From Acidobacteriota bacterium (lineage in GTDB: Bacteria; Acidobacteriota; Blastocatellia; Pyrinomonadales; Pyrinomonadaceae), in assembly GCA_019239425.1 (NCBI GenBank), contig JAFAZX010000006.1, positions 1 through 64,000 on the forward strand: a stretch of DNA of 64,000 nt. The letters are read 5' to 3'. Positions 47,769 through 58,100 of the stretch are shown here, piece after piece (within the stretch, counting starts at the first letter, position 1; each line of letters starts with the position of its first letter). The position numbers were made by a program, and so were the translations under genes. Under the pieces are notes generated by a model. That model did not search any database and was not told where the DNA came from. It worked only from the letters and a program-made list of their open reading frames with translations.

Positions 47769-48094
47769 AGAGTAGGCAGTAGGCAGTAGGCAGTTATATC
47801 GACTTGCGAATTGAGATAAGGCCCCTTCACGCTGGGAGCGCGGGCATCCCTGCCCGCAAGCGTGCTTCAGCACGCTGCCCGTCTTACTCTTTACCTCAAC
47901 CTTGAGTTTAAAGTAACTCAGCTTTCGCGCTCTCGCGCTCAGGCGGGCAGGGATGCCCACGCTCCCAGCGAAGAGCCGGCCTTATTTCAATCTGCAAGTC
48001 GGTATTAAAAGCCTTGCCACCGTAAATCCCTGGTTAATTATTCTGCACACATAACGCGGAGCGGCTGCCATCTGCCTACTGCCTACTGCCTACC
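47769..48094. repeat. Triple-nested palindrome (heptamers, unique stem, 140-nt element)
   Basis: Fills the gap 47697-48075. Outer GTAGGCA arrays: 47769-47794 against 48069-48094. Middle inverted pair, imperfect: 47800-47823 against 47978-48002. Inner GGGAGCG element: arms 47831-47857 and 47943-47969 with an AGCGTGC hairpin at 47858-47877. Each lies in the loop of the next. No gene is visible. Confidence 0.93.
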
Positions 48095-48846
48095 GCCTCG
48101 TAATGCACTTCGACGAGCGTGAGGCCGTGCGCGGGGGCTGTGACGACGGCGTGCGGGCGCTCGCCGGTTTCGATGGCTCGGCGAATTAAGTCTCCGTCTA
48201 TTTCGCCGCGGCCGGCGGCGAGGAGCGCGCCGGCGATGGTGCGCACCATGTAGCGCAGGAAGCCTTCGGCGCTCGCGCTGATTTCGACGAGGCGGCCGCG
48301 GCCACTCGCGCTCTTGCGCTCCCCTACTTCGAGCGCGGTCACGCGGCGCACGCGCGTCTTCACGTCGGACTGCGCGGCGGAGAAGGCCGTCCAGTCGTGC
48401 TCGCCGAGGAAGAGGCGCGCCGCCGCGCGCATGCGCCCGAGGTCGAGCGGGCGCGACTCGTGCACGGCGTAGCGCGACCAGAAGGGCGAGAGGAAACTCT
48501 CGTTAAAGACGCGGTAGCGGTAGGTCTTGCCCTTCGCGTCGTAGCGCGCATGAAAGTCTTCGGGCGCGGGCGTCGCGCCGGTGACGCGCAGGTCGCGCGC
48601 GAGGTTGCCGTTGAGGGCCGCCGCCAGACGCCGCGGCTCCCACTCGCGTCGGAGCTTCGCGCTCGCCACCTGCGCCTCGGCGTGGACGCCCGCGTCCGTC
48701 CGGCCCGCGCCGTGGACTGTGACCTCCGCGCCTTCGAGCAGGGAGAGCGCGCGCACAAGCTCGCCCTGCACGGTGCGACGCCCCTCCTGCATCTGCCACC
48801 CGCTGAAGTCCGTGCCGTCGTACTGGAGTGTCAGGCGATAGTTCAT
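48076..48846 (-). CDS. truA: tRNA pseudouridine synthase A
   Basis: 256 residues. Makes pseudouridine at positions 38-40 of tRNAs. Motifs: YDGTDFSGWQMQ, the catalytic GAGRTDAGVHAEAQVA, ALNGNLARDLRV, FHARYDAKGKTYRYRV and FLRYMVRTIAGALL. The final residues GSRQ and the TAG stop are read from the GTAGGCA array of the neighbouring nested repeat. Confidence 0.96.
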   Translation of the reverse strand: MNYRLTLQYDGTDFSGWQMQEGRRTVQGELVRALSLLEGAEVTVHGAGRTDAGVHAEAQVASAKLRREWEPRRLAAALNGNLARDLRVTGATPAPEDFHARYDAKGKTYRYRVFNESFLSPFWSRYAVHESRPLDLGRMRAAARLFLGEHDWTAFSAAQSDVKTRVRRVTALEVGERKSASGRGRLVEISASAEGFLRYMVRTIAGALLAAGRGEIDGDLIRRAIETGERPHAVVTAPAHGLTLVEVHYEAVGSRQ

Positions 48847-49186
48847 AAACGATGAACAGACCTCTGCCTGAATTTCTGAAATGACATCCGAAAAAATGAA
48901 TGCGCGAGGGGTATGACTAAATCAAAACGACTGACACGCTCCGTTTTGCGTGACGTAATTTACAAACAGCGAGCGCGGCGAGCGGCCTCTTCGTTGGCGG
49001 AATGCTGCTTGCGTCATAGCAGCACGCGTCGAAAACGATGAATCCCGCTGTCACCGGCAAGTGGCAGCGGGATTCGTGAAAGCACAACCTCTGTCGCACA
49101 GAGCGCAAAGGATGCGATTCAGCCAAATGCATCTTAGCGCAAAGTGCGGCTCCACCTCAACCCCTGTCTGAAAGGAGCCGACGATC
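48847..49186. other. Gene-free divergent region with one hairpin
   Basis: Between truA and the metalloprotease. The only structure seen is a 15-bp stem with one mismatch (49040-49054 with 49061-49075, loop of 6) and no T-run. It may be a leader hairpin of the metalloprotease message. Base composition is less GC-rich than its surroundings. Confidence 0.6.
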
Positions 49187-51652
49187 ATGATGCGCAAGAG
49201 TTCTACGCTGTTAGCCCTCCTCGTTGCTACTACACTTCTTCTAAGCTCAACGCCGCGGGGCTTCAACTTCGGCGGAGTGGGCCTCGGCGCTTCCGCTCCG
49301 CAGGTTGACAAGGTGGAGGTCAGGACTAAAGTCGTGGCGGGGATGCAACGCTTTATCTTCGACACAAAGGATCGTGACCAGATTTATCTGAACATGCCCG
49401 GCCACGCGGCCGCGGGTCAGACCGTCTCGGGGACTGTGTTCGTCGAAGTGACCGGGAAGACCGACGCGAAACGAGCGGCACGTCTGCTTCAACTCAAAGA
49501 GCTGACCATCGAGATTGCGGGACTGACAATCCCCGTGGTTGGAGGAACTTTCGTGTTGAGCATACCGGCCTCAACGTCTTCGCGCACATTGCCGATAACG
49601 CTCCGCGACCGCAAAGGGAAAGAGCTTGCCAGAGCCGATTTCGCGGTCGCACCGCAACCGCTGCCGCCCGTGACGAGCGTCAAACTTCCGGCCTACTCAA
49701 GCGGCACAGGAGGTAGCTTTTTAGAGATTGCCTGCCCCTGCGACGGCGTCATCTCGGCCGGCGACTATGTCAAAGCCGCGGGACATGATCTCCTGGTTCT
49801 GACGGAGATGCCGACCGGCATCGTGGCTTTAAATTCCACCGACCTCCGCGGCTCACAGGAGATTGAAGTCAGCGAACGCGGGCAGGTGTCGAAGGGCAGA
49901 ACGTCTCTCCTCGGCATCAAGCTGTCGGCGCAGAACCTACACCTCAAACAGGGCGATAAGACGATGCTGACCGTGGAAGTGGTCGGACTCGGCCCCGACG
50001 AAGTGCCCTTACGTTTAGATAACATGACGCCGAACGTGGTGACGATGGAGCCTTCCAACACGGAGTCACTCATCATCAAGCCCTCGGACGTGCAACCCGG
50101 CGGCCGGTACACGATTCAACACATGTTGACGGGCATTCAGGTCGGGGACTTTTACATCGAAGGCACGGTCGTCAAAAGAGACGAGCCCGCGCCCGCTGCC
50201 GAGAATCGAGCGCTGTCCACCCCTGCGGTACAGTTCCCCATTCAAAATCAGCTCGTCGGGGCACCCGCTCAGAACTATGAGAATGATGTCATCCTGCCCC
50301 CTGATGCCGCTTCAAAAGAGAGTAAAAGCGCTAAAACGCCGGGGGCTACGGGGGCCAGTTGTCTTGCCCCATACGTTCCGGCCGCTACTGCGCCGATTAA
50401 AACCGTCTGCATCAACCTCAACGTCTTTCAAAAGTCAGACGGCTCGGGTAATTGGCAAAACATCGCGTCGGACATCGCCTCGTTGAACCAAATAGTGCAA
50501 TGGGTCAATGACCATTATCACAGTTGCCCCCCGACGGATCCCTGTCCGGGTGTGGGCGCTCAGATGGACACGAAGATACGCTTTAATGTGAGGAACATTT
50601 ACTTTTATCAAAATACTGCTTTGTGGGGTTCAAGCAGTTATTCCCAACTACTGAGCGCTGTCTTTACGGCCCACCCGGATGCCAGACAGCAACTCAACAT
50701 CATGCTCACCGAAGGCACTTATGGCGGAGCCTCGGGCTATGCCGCCCCCCCCAGTTTTACAAACCTCGCTTACGATCAGTATGTCTTAATGTTTAAAACC
50801 TATAGCAGCGGCCCGACTGCCTACTATGCAGCATCTTTCACGATGACTCATGAGTTGGGGCACGTGTTAGATTTGCTACATACATATTCGGCCGGCGGCG
50901 CCGGGGAGAGTTGTAATACTAACTCCTGTGACTATCTCAGCGACTTGTTCTGCCCTCCAACTAATCCCTGTCCTCAACAGGGCGGTTGGTTTTGCGACCC
51001 GACTCTGGCGAACAACACTTGCACTAATAACGCAATGGGAGGAACCGGCGGCGGGTGCTACTTCACCCCCCTGCAAATCGCCAAGATGCACAGGGCGCTG
51101 ACGATTGGAAGCGCGACAAAATATTTATTCCCTTGCGGCGCTAAAGGCTGCATCCTCGATTCAGGGATGCTCAACGCACACAACACCTTTGCGAGGCGCA
51201 AAACTCTCGCCCAGACTTTCACTCCCACCAAGACGGGCTATCTGACTCAGATCACGCATGGCCTTCAACAGTTGTCGGGCTCGGTCGCGAGCTATGACCT
51301 TCTTGTGACCACGACAGATGTTAACGGACTGCCGAGTTGGGCCGGCGGGCCGTATACGGGGCCAAGCGTCCTGTATAAAGCGACCGGTCTTACAGCTTTT
51401 GCAACTCAGGGAATTGTCAACGCAATGGTCGCAATCCCAGCCGGCCAACAGCCGATGCTGACGGCGGGAACGAAATACGCCTTGATCCTGATACCGGGCG
51501 GCCCGCCAACGGGAACGATGTACTGGCGCGGCAATTCGGGTGCGAGTGTCTATCCTGACGGGTCTGCATATGAACTAAATGGCACTATGTGGACTGTGCC
51601 CACTATCGGCCCAAAGGATCACGGGTTCAGGCTGGATGGCTTTTGTCTTTAA
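49187..51652 (+). CDS. Secreted M43-like (pappalysin-type) metalloprotease
   Basis: 821 residues. Signal peptide (LLALLVATTLLLSSTPRG), then Ig-like beta-rich regions (about 40-340), a Ser/Ala/Pro linker, and a zincin domain near 400-640. The zinc site is MTHELGHVLDLLHTY (HExxHxxxxxH, residues 555-565), followed by paired cysteines CNTNSCDYLSDLFC, as in cytophagalysin/pappalysin proteins. The C-terminal 170 residues form a separate beta domain (AQTFTPTKTGYLTQI to GFRLDGFCL), perhaps for binding. ATG 49187 has AAGGAG 9 nt upstream. Codon use is visibly less GC-biased than in neighbours, hinting at transfer. Confidence 0.78.
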   Translation: MMRKSSTLLALLVATTLLLSSTPRGFNFGGVGLGASAPQVDKVEVRTKVVAGMQRFIFDTKDRDQIYLNMPGHAAAGQTVSGTVFVEVTGKTDAKRAARLLQLKELTIEIAGLTIPVVGGTFVLSIPASTSSRTLPITLRDRKGKELARADFAVAPQPLPPVTSVKLPAYSSGTGGSFLEIACPCDGVISAGDYVKAAGHDLLVLTEMPTGIVALNSTDLRGSQEIEVSERGQVSKGRTSLLGIKLSAQNLHLKQGDKTMLTVEVVGLGPDEVPLRLDNMTPNVVTMEPSNTESLIIKPSDVQPGGRYTIQHMLTGIQVGDFYIEGTVVKRDEPAPAAENRALSTPAVQFPIQNQLVGAPAQNYENDVILPPDAASKESKSAKTPGATGASCLAPYVPAATAPIKTVCINLNVFQKSDGSGNWQNIASDIASLNQIVQWVNDHYHSCPPTDPCPGVGAQMDTKIRFNVRNIYFYQNTALWGSSSYSQLLSAVFTAHPDARQQLNIMLTEGTYGGASGYAAPPSFTNLAYDQYVLMFKTYSSGPTAYYAASFTMTHELGHVLDLLHTYSAGGAGESCNTNSCDYLSDLFCPPTNPCPQQGGWFCDPTLANNTCTNNAMGGTGGGCYFTPLQIAKMHRALTIGSATKYLFPCGAKGCILDSGMLNAHNTFARRKTLAQTFTPTKTGYLTQITHGLQQLSGSVASYDLLVTTTDVNGLPSWAGGPYTGPSVLYKATGLTAFATQGIVNAMVAIPAGQQPMLTAGTKYALILIPGGPPTGTMYWRGNSGASVYPDGSAYELNGTMWTVPTIGPKDHGFRLDGFCL

Positions 51653-51679
51653 AAGACAGGGACGGTATCTGTCATGAAA

Positions 51680-51711
51680 ACAGGGGAGCGTACGCGGGCA
51701 CGCTCCCCTGT
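51680..51711. terminator. Hairpin between the metalloprotease and radical SAM genes
   Basis: Perfect 12-bp stem (51680-51691, 51700-51711) with an 8-nt loop between convergent genes. It lacks a strong T-run, but its place suggests transcript-end formation. Confidence 0.6.
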
Positions 51712-51760
51712 ATCAAATGGATTCCGGGTCGCAGCAGCGTCCCGTCGAAGTCGGGCAGAT

Positions 51761-53275
51761 TTATCCCTGCGCCGCCAGGAGTTCGGGTTGAGCGGCGTTG
51801 ATGCGCGCGTGCGTCTTCGATGTCTTCGAAGGGAAGTTGATGACGTTCTGCCCTTCCGAGGGGCTCAAGGACTGAAGCGGGAGCCCGAGTTCTTGCAACA
51901 TGCGGGCGTCCCAGTCCTCGATTGGGTCGAGGCCGGCGATGTATTTCCGCGACTCGTTGCGGATGGGGTTGCGCACGCTGAGGATTTCGGGGCCGGAGGC
52001 GAGGATGACCTTCTTGTAGTTCGGCATCGAACTCTGCCAGAGCTTCGAACGGTAGTGCCTTGCCACGTTCGTCAGACTCCCGAGCTGACGGCAGAGCCGC
52101 TTGAAGTGCTCGACGACCTCCGTCGGCTCCATCCCGACGGGCCGGTGGCAGAGCGTGTAGCCGTCGTAGTCGCGGCTCACGGTGCCGGGCAGAATCCGCC
52201 CCTCGCCCGCCAGCTGCCGGTAGAAGGGCGTCTCCGGGTACGGGCAGACGATGCCGAGGAAGGTGATGTTGAAGTAGCGCAGCTCCGAAAGGTATTCGGG
52301 CAGGCGCTCGAGGTACTCGTGCGTGTCGCCGTCCGAGCCGACGAGCAGGCCGAACGAGAGCATGATGCCGTTCTCGAAGCAGCGGCGGATGACTCGGTCG
52401 ACCTCCGAGATTTTGTTCTGCCCCTTGTTCATCGACTTGATGGAGTCGGGGTTGAGCGACTCCAGGCCCGTGTAGACGTAGCGGCAGCCGGCGCGCGCCA
52501 TCAGCTTCACGGTCTCCTCGTCCTTCAGGACGTTGAAGGTGAGCGCGCAGCCCCAGGTCTTCTTTAAAGGAATCAGAGCCTCGCACAGCTCGCGCAGGTA
52601 GCGCGGGTTGCCGCCGAGGTTGTTGTCGAGGAACGAGAAGGTGTTGTCGAGGAGGCCGAAGTAGTTCCGGTTCCAGCGCATCTTGAACTCGATCTCGTCC
52701 ACGACGTGCCGCACGGGCCGGTAGCGGTACTTCTCGTGCCCGGTCAGCACGCAGAAGTTACAGGTGAAGGGACAGCCGCGCGAAGCCTCGATGCCGGGCA
52801 GGCGTATCTTGTTCGTCTTGAAGTCGACGAGGTCGTAGCGGTACGGGCGTATCTCGGCCGGGCCGCCCGAAGCGAGGCCGTAGCGCTTCTTGAGCTGCCC
52901 GCGCTCGAAGTCCTTGATGAGCGCGGGGACGTTCGACTCGGGTTCGCCGGTGACGACCGCGTCGAAATACTTCTCGCAGTCGTCGGCGAAGTGGACGGCG
53001 TGGCGGCCGCCCGCGACCGTCTTGATGCCGCGGCGGCGCAGGAGCGTCGAGAGCACCTTCGTGTGCTCGTAGTAGGAGTGCAGGTAGGAGAAGAAGACCA
53101 AGTCCCAGTCGCGGTCTAAGGGTACGTCCGACTCCTTCTCGTTGTAGACCTCGACCTCCGCGTGGTCGGGGCAGAGCGAGGCGATAAGTTCCGGCACGGA
53201 CGACTGCATGACGCCGCGCTCCTTGCGCGGCTGGCGCGTCGGGTGCGTGTAGGTGCTGATGACGGCGATCCTCAT
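51761..53275 (-). CDS. B12-binding-type radical SAM protein
   Basis: 504 residues. N-terminal cobalamin-binding-like Rossmann domain (VISTYTHPTRQ to about 150; AGGRHAVHF), then a radical SAM core with the cluster motif SRGCPFTCNFCVLTG (CxxxCxxC, near residue 172) and CRYVYTGLESLNPDSIKSM. The C-terminal 120 residues are unassigned. The enzyme class makes carbon radicals, often for methylation or C-C bond formation. Upstream genes on the same strand encode a fatty-acid hydroxylase-type protein (TAAATG junction, with GGAGG) and a desaturase, so a lipid substrate is inferred. Confidence 0.82.
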   Translation of the reverse strand: MRIAVISTYTHPTRQPRKERGVMQSSVPELIASLCPDHAEVEVYNEKESDVPLDRDWDLVFFSYLHSYYEHTKVLSTLLRRRGIKTVAGGRHAVHFADDCEKYFDAVVTGEPESNVPALIKDFERGQLKKRYGLASGGPAEIRPYRYDLVDFKTNKIRLPGIEASRGCPFTCNFCVLTGHEKYRYRPVRHVVDEIEFKMRWNRNYFGLLDNTFSFLDNNLGGNPRYLRELCEALIPLKKTWGCALTFNVLKDEETVKLMARAGCRYVYTGLESLNPDSIKSMNKGQNKISEVDRVIRRCFENGIMLSFGLLVGSDGDTHEYLERLPEYLSELRYFNITFLGIVCPYPETPFYRQLAGEGRILPGTVSRDYDGYTLCHRPVGMEPTEVVEHFKRLCRQLGSLTNVARHYRSKLWQSSMPNYKKVILASGPEILSVRNPIRNESRKYIAGLDPIEDWDARMLQELGLPLQSLSPSEGQNVINFPSKTSKTHARINAAQPELLAAQG

Positions 53276-53926
53276 TTACTTCCCTCCCTGGTTCGTGGCC
53301 GTGAGCCTGAGAGACCTGTCCGCGCCGCCCCTCTTCTCGATGTGAAAAGTGCCGAAGAGATAATCGAAGATGGGCGAGGTGACGCCGAAGCGGACGGTCG
53401 CGTCGTAGTGGTGGTGTTGCAGGTGGTACTTGCGGAAGTAGCGCGTCAGGCGTCCGCGCGAGGTGCCGTGGTGCGCCTGAAAGTCGAGGTACTCGTAGAA
53501 GAAGTAGCCGGCGATGAGTCCCGTGTAGAGGTGCGTCGCCGCCTGCCAGCTCCCCGCCAGAGCCCACGCCACGAGGAAGTAGACGACGCAGACCGGGACG
53601 CTCTCGCTCAACTGCACGTTGAGCCTCTGGAGCGAGTCGGGGTCTGCGTGGTGGCGCAGGTGCGTCAGGTTGCCGGGCAGGTTGAACCCCTCGGCCTTCG
53701 GCTCGCGATGCAAGACCCAGCGGTGCGTGGCGTACTCGTAGAGCCCCCAGGTGAGGAGGCCGACGACGAAGAGCCCGGCGAACGTCGTCAGCGAAGACTC
53801 GCCGCCGCGGACGACCGCCGACTGCATCAAAAGAATGACTGCGGTGTAGAAGATGAAAGGCTTGTAGAGCTGGAATCTGTCGACCGACCGGTTCCGCTCC
53901 TGCCTCGTCTGCCTGACTCGACTCAT
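53276..53926 (-). CDS. Fatty acid hydroxylase/sterol desaturase superfamily protein
   Basis: 216 residues, three to four membrane spans. Di-iron histidine clusters are visible: YATHRWVLHRE, THLRHHAD, FQAHHGTS, KYHLQHHHYDAT, with the family end SPIFDYLFGTF. Such enzymes insert oxygen or a double bond into membrane lipids. Its stop touches the radical SAM start; the desaturase gene lies 100 bp upstream on the same strand. Confidence 0.85.
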   Translation of the reverse strand: MSRVRQTRQERNRSVDRFQLYKPFIFYTAVILLMQSAVVRGGESSLTTFAGLFVVGLLTWGLYEYATHRWVLHREPKAEGFNLPGNLTHLRHHADPDSLQRLNVQLSESVPVCVVYFLVAWALAGSWQAATHLYTGLIAGYFFYEYLDFQAHHGTSRGRLTRYFRKYHLQHHHYDATVRFGVTSPIFDYLFGTFHIEKRGGADRSLRLTATNQGGK

Positions 53927-54026
53927 AAAACAACCCGCTCCTCTGCTCGGTAACCGACCCGTTTGACTGTCTGAAAGGAACCTGACGAATCAATGAGGGC
54001 AGCACGTGAGATGCCCGCTCGAACCT

Positions 54027-54923
54027 TTAACGCGTGAAGCTTCGGCGGAAAGGATCACCCTGCGAAGACGGGTCGGATTGAATTCGCGGGAACTCCTTCA
54101 CGTTCCGCGCGAGACCTAACATGACGAAGAGGCGAATGACGAAGTAGGAAAGGTCTATCTGCCGCGCGCCGATGCCGTGGCGTGCCGAGCGCGGGTAGGC
54201 GTGGTGGTTGTTGTGCCAGCCCTCGCCGAGCGCGAGCAGTCCGACCCACCAGACGTTGCGGCTGCCCTCGCGCGTCTCGAAGAGGCGCGACCCGAAACGC
54301 GCGTCGTGGCAGACTGAGTTGACCGCGTACGTGCTGTGCATCCAGCAGACGACCGGCAGGAAGAAGACGAGCGGGATCGCGCCCCACCCCACGGTGAAGC
54401 CCAGGAACGCCACCGCCGCCGCCTGCGGAACCAGACGGTACTTGACGAGCCAGTGGTAGTAACGGTCGCCCGCGAGGTCTTTGCAGTACTTGAGGTAGGC
54501 GTTCGGGTCGGTCGAGGCGTCGTCGACGATCCAGAGGATGTGCCCGTACCAGAAACCCCTCCGCGGCGAGTGTACGTCGCCCTCCCGGTCGCTGTGCCCG
54601 TGGTGTATGCGGTGGTTGGCGACCCAGAGCAGGGGACTTCCCTGCCCCGTCAACATCGCCACCGTCACCAGAGCGTATTCGAGCCAGCGCGGGCACTCGA
54701 AAGACCTGTGGCTCAGCAGGCGGTGCAGCCCGATGGTCGTACAGAACCCGATGGTGAAGTACGTGAAGACCGCGAGCGCGACCAGACCCGCGCGCACCGG
54801 CAGAAGAAATGCCGACGCCGCGACCAGATGTATTAAGCACAGGTAAGAAAGAACCAGATAGTTGACCTTGAGGCGCGCGCCCCCCGCGCGCACCAAACCC
54901 TCCGCCCGCCCCTGCTCGCTCAT
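54027..54923 (-). CDS. Acyl-CoA (delta-9 type) fatty acid desaturase
   Basis: 298 residues, integral membrane di-iron desaturase. The three histidine boxes are clear: GLHRLLSHRSF, NHRIHHGHSDREGDVHSP and EGWHNNHHAYPRSARHG. It would introduce a double bond into acyl-CoA or phospholipid acyl chains, using an electron donor not encoded here. ATG 54923 has AGGGG 6 nt upstream. A degenerate direct repeat of about 35 nt covers its 3' end (54027-54060) and recurs upstream of its start (54965-54999). Confidence 0.92.
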   Translation of the reverse strand: MSEQGRAEGLVRAGGARLKVNYLVLSYLCLIHLVAASAFLLPVRAGLVALAVFTYFTIGFCTTIGLHRLLSHRSFECPRWLEYALVTVAMLTGQGSPLLWVANHRIHHGHSDREGDVHSPRRGFWYGHILWIVDDASTDPNAYLKYCKDLAGDRYYHWLVKYRLVPQAAAVAFLGFTVGWGAIPLVFFLPVVCWMHSTYAVNSVCHDARFGSRLFETREGSRNVWWVGLLALGEGWHNNHHAYPRSARHGIGARQIDLSYFVIRLFVMLGLARNVKEFPRIQSDPSSQGDPFRRSFTR

Positions 54924-55127
54924 CGAGACCCCTTTTCACCCGCCCTGATTTTTACGCCAGACCCCTAACGCGGAGTCCGGCGGCGAAAAGGATCACCCCG
55001 AAAATCTCACTCCTCTTCAAGACGATTTGCGTGTATAGTCGCCGAGCCGCAGCCCGCGCTCCGCATCCATTCACTTAACGGAGCAGAAACGGGCGATAGG
55101 CGCTCCCGAGACACCGAAGATTTCAAC

Positions 55128-58100
55128 GTGACCGAGCCATTCCTCATCAGCGACGAGCGTCTGCGTGCGCTTTCAGCCACGCGGCAAGGGCGCGTCAGCA
55201 TCGCGGGTTACAACTATCAAGCCGCTTATGCCGTGGCCCGTTTGGCAGTCATGGCTGTGCAGCAACCGGCGCTCGGCCTCGACGACTGGCCCAGGCAATT
55301 ACGGTATGACTGGGGCGAAGACCTCGACGAAGTCTGTGAAGACGGCACGGTCGTCTTCACGCAGTGCAAACGGGTTGCCACCATCGGACAGCCGGCCTCA
55401 CTGTCCGAAGTGTTGACTGGGTTCTCGGCGAAATGGCTTTGGGCTCCCGCGTCGCAGCGCGACCGCTTGCGTTTCCGACTGGTCTGCTCCGATCCGACGT
55501 TCTCCGGGGGCGGTGCGCCGCCGGACACTTTGAAGGACGACGTTCGCGGCCATTTTCTGAACAGGCTCCAGGAGCCGGCTAAGTCGCGTTCGGATCGGGC
55601 CGTTTGGATGTCCGACGCCGATGCCTTCGGGCACGAGCCTCTCTTCGAGGCGCTGTGGGGGCGGTTCGAGTGTGTATATCTCGCCGCGTGCATAGTGGAT
55701 TCCGAGCCGGCCGGGCCGCGGCTCGCCGCCGAGAAGGAGGCGTTGCGGATACTCCTCGAACAGGGCCAGATTGACTCCTCCGGCCAGAAGCAGGTGTTAA
55801 GTCGTCTGCGCCGTCTTATCCACGACAACTTGATTGCCTTCGACCCGGTCAACGAGTCGCCCCGGTCATTCGACCGCAGCCCCCGCCGCCTCGACCGAGC
55901 CGATGTCAATGCGGCCATCGACCCATGGCGGCCGGCCACGCAACGGCAACCGCCGTTTCTGCTCGTGGACAGGACATTCCTATCCGAGCAGCGCGAGATG
56001 ACGCGCGAACAGTTCGTTGCTCGCCAGCCGGACTGGCGCGACGTGGCGCACGGGCACGACGAGACCTTCAAGTTCATCGAACGCGACCAGACCGCGGCGC
56101 TCGAGGCCGCGGTACTGGATAAGATGGTGGCCCGGATCGGCCGCGCCGGCAAACTGCCGGGATTATTTGTGGCGGGCGCGCCGGGCGACGGTAAGACGAC
56201 GATAGTGCGGCGCGTGGTCGTACGCTTGGTCGACGCCGGGAAACTTCTCATTGCCGACACGGGCGTCGGACTGCGCGAGCCCGCGGCCGAGCCAGACGTG
56301 TACGTACAGGCTATCGAGCGGCTCCAGAGTTTCGGCCGTCCTGTGGTGCTGTTACTGGATGACCCCCTTTACGCGGACTCGCCCTGGCTCGACGTGCTCC
56401 GCAAGCTGAACCGGCCGGGGCTCCAAGTAGGAGTCGTTGCGGCCACACCGCAGTTTCTGTTGGACGAGCACGAAGGGCGTCTGGGGCGGGTTTGTGACTT
56501 CGAGAAGTTCGGAATGGCCCGCACCTCCCGGCGCGAGCGGGAGTCCCTCGCCGCGCTTTATGAACGTTCGACCCCTTTGAAGGAGGAAGAGGACTTCCTT
56601 ATCGTCGCAATGGAGGCCGCTGCCGGCGTCACCTTTGACAAAATCATCGACCGGCTGTGGCTGACTCTCGCCGACGGCAGCGCGCTGCCGGCCGCCCGGA
56701 ACCTCTCCGACTTACCGTGGCAGACCCGTGCCTTCCTCTTCGTCTGTTACTTCTCCCGCGCCTACGAAGCCTGCCCGGAGCCTTTGCTACTGAAGCTGCT
56801 GGAAATATCGGGAGGGGTGCCCGGCGCCTCCGACGTACGGACCGAGTTGCAACGCATGAGGCACTTCGACGGCTGGCGCATATTCCGGTTCGGCCCACAA
56901 CCGCGGGCGGGCCTGGAATTTCTGGGTGCGCCGGTCACCGCTGCCCACGTAATTATTGCGCAGCAGGCATGGGAGCAGCGCCCGCTCCCCTGGTGCGACA
57001 TGGGTGAGTTGGTTATCGAGGCGTCCGTCAGCGTTCCCGAGACGATCCGCGCTGTTTCGAGTCTGGGGGTTCGGCTGCGGCGATCATCCTCGCCTCAAGA
57101 CTCGTCACCCGGAACGCATAACAATGACTTTGTCAGAAGACTTCTCGAACGGTGGCAGCACGAATCGGGCATCGAGACAAGATATGTGTACGATCTTTTC
57201 AGCCCGCTCATGATGAATGGCCAAGTCGAACTATTCCCCTACATCCGAGAAATCCTTCTCCGTCGTGCGACCTCGTCTCCGCAAGGGTGGATAGCGGTGC
57301 TCAAACTCCTGCGCTTACAGAGCGACAGTAAGCTGCGACAGCAGTTCCCGAAGGAAATCGACGTCTTGTCGGTAATTCAGTCCGCCGACTTTTCAGTCGC
57401 GCCACGCCGCGCGACACAATTCGGAAAACAGTTCGAGGATAAGACTCCGTTAAGGGATGCCTACATCGCACGGCTGCTCGATGCTTTAGACGGAAAATTG
57501 AATTGGCAACTGGACTCCATGTCGCTGACCTATTTGCTGACGATTTCGTCTCTGGACGAACTGATCCCACGCATCCCCCGAATAAAGCTGTGGCTGGAAC
57601 ATCACAGTGAAGATACGGCCGTTCGGACACAATATCTTTCGTTTCTGCTGAAGCTCCCGCCCCGGTTCGCGGGGCTGCGCGCCGAGACCGCCCGGCAGAC
57701 CGCGCAGTGGCTCAGCGAGCACCCCCATGACACGTCCGTCAGGACGCAGTACCTATTCTTCCTGCAACAACTGCCGGACGAGTTCTTAGACCTGCGCGCC
57801 GAGGCCGCGCGGCAAACCGACAAGTGGCTGAAAAAGCATCTCGCAGACACGTCCGTCAGGAATCAGTACTTGCCGTTCCTGTCACAAATTCCGTACTACC
57901 CGACCGGGGCCGACGGGGTAATCCCGATTGAGGAGTGGCAGCGACTCGGCAGTGAGTCTCTACGTGATGCCGTAAATATTACCGTCAAATCGGGATGGAA
58001 AAAGCAGCACCAAGTGTTGGTCAGATCATTCTTCCAACTCCATCATGAACTTCTTTGGTCTTTGAAGATGCGGGATTCTGAGGACGTGCGTCTGGCATTG

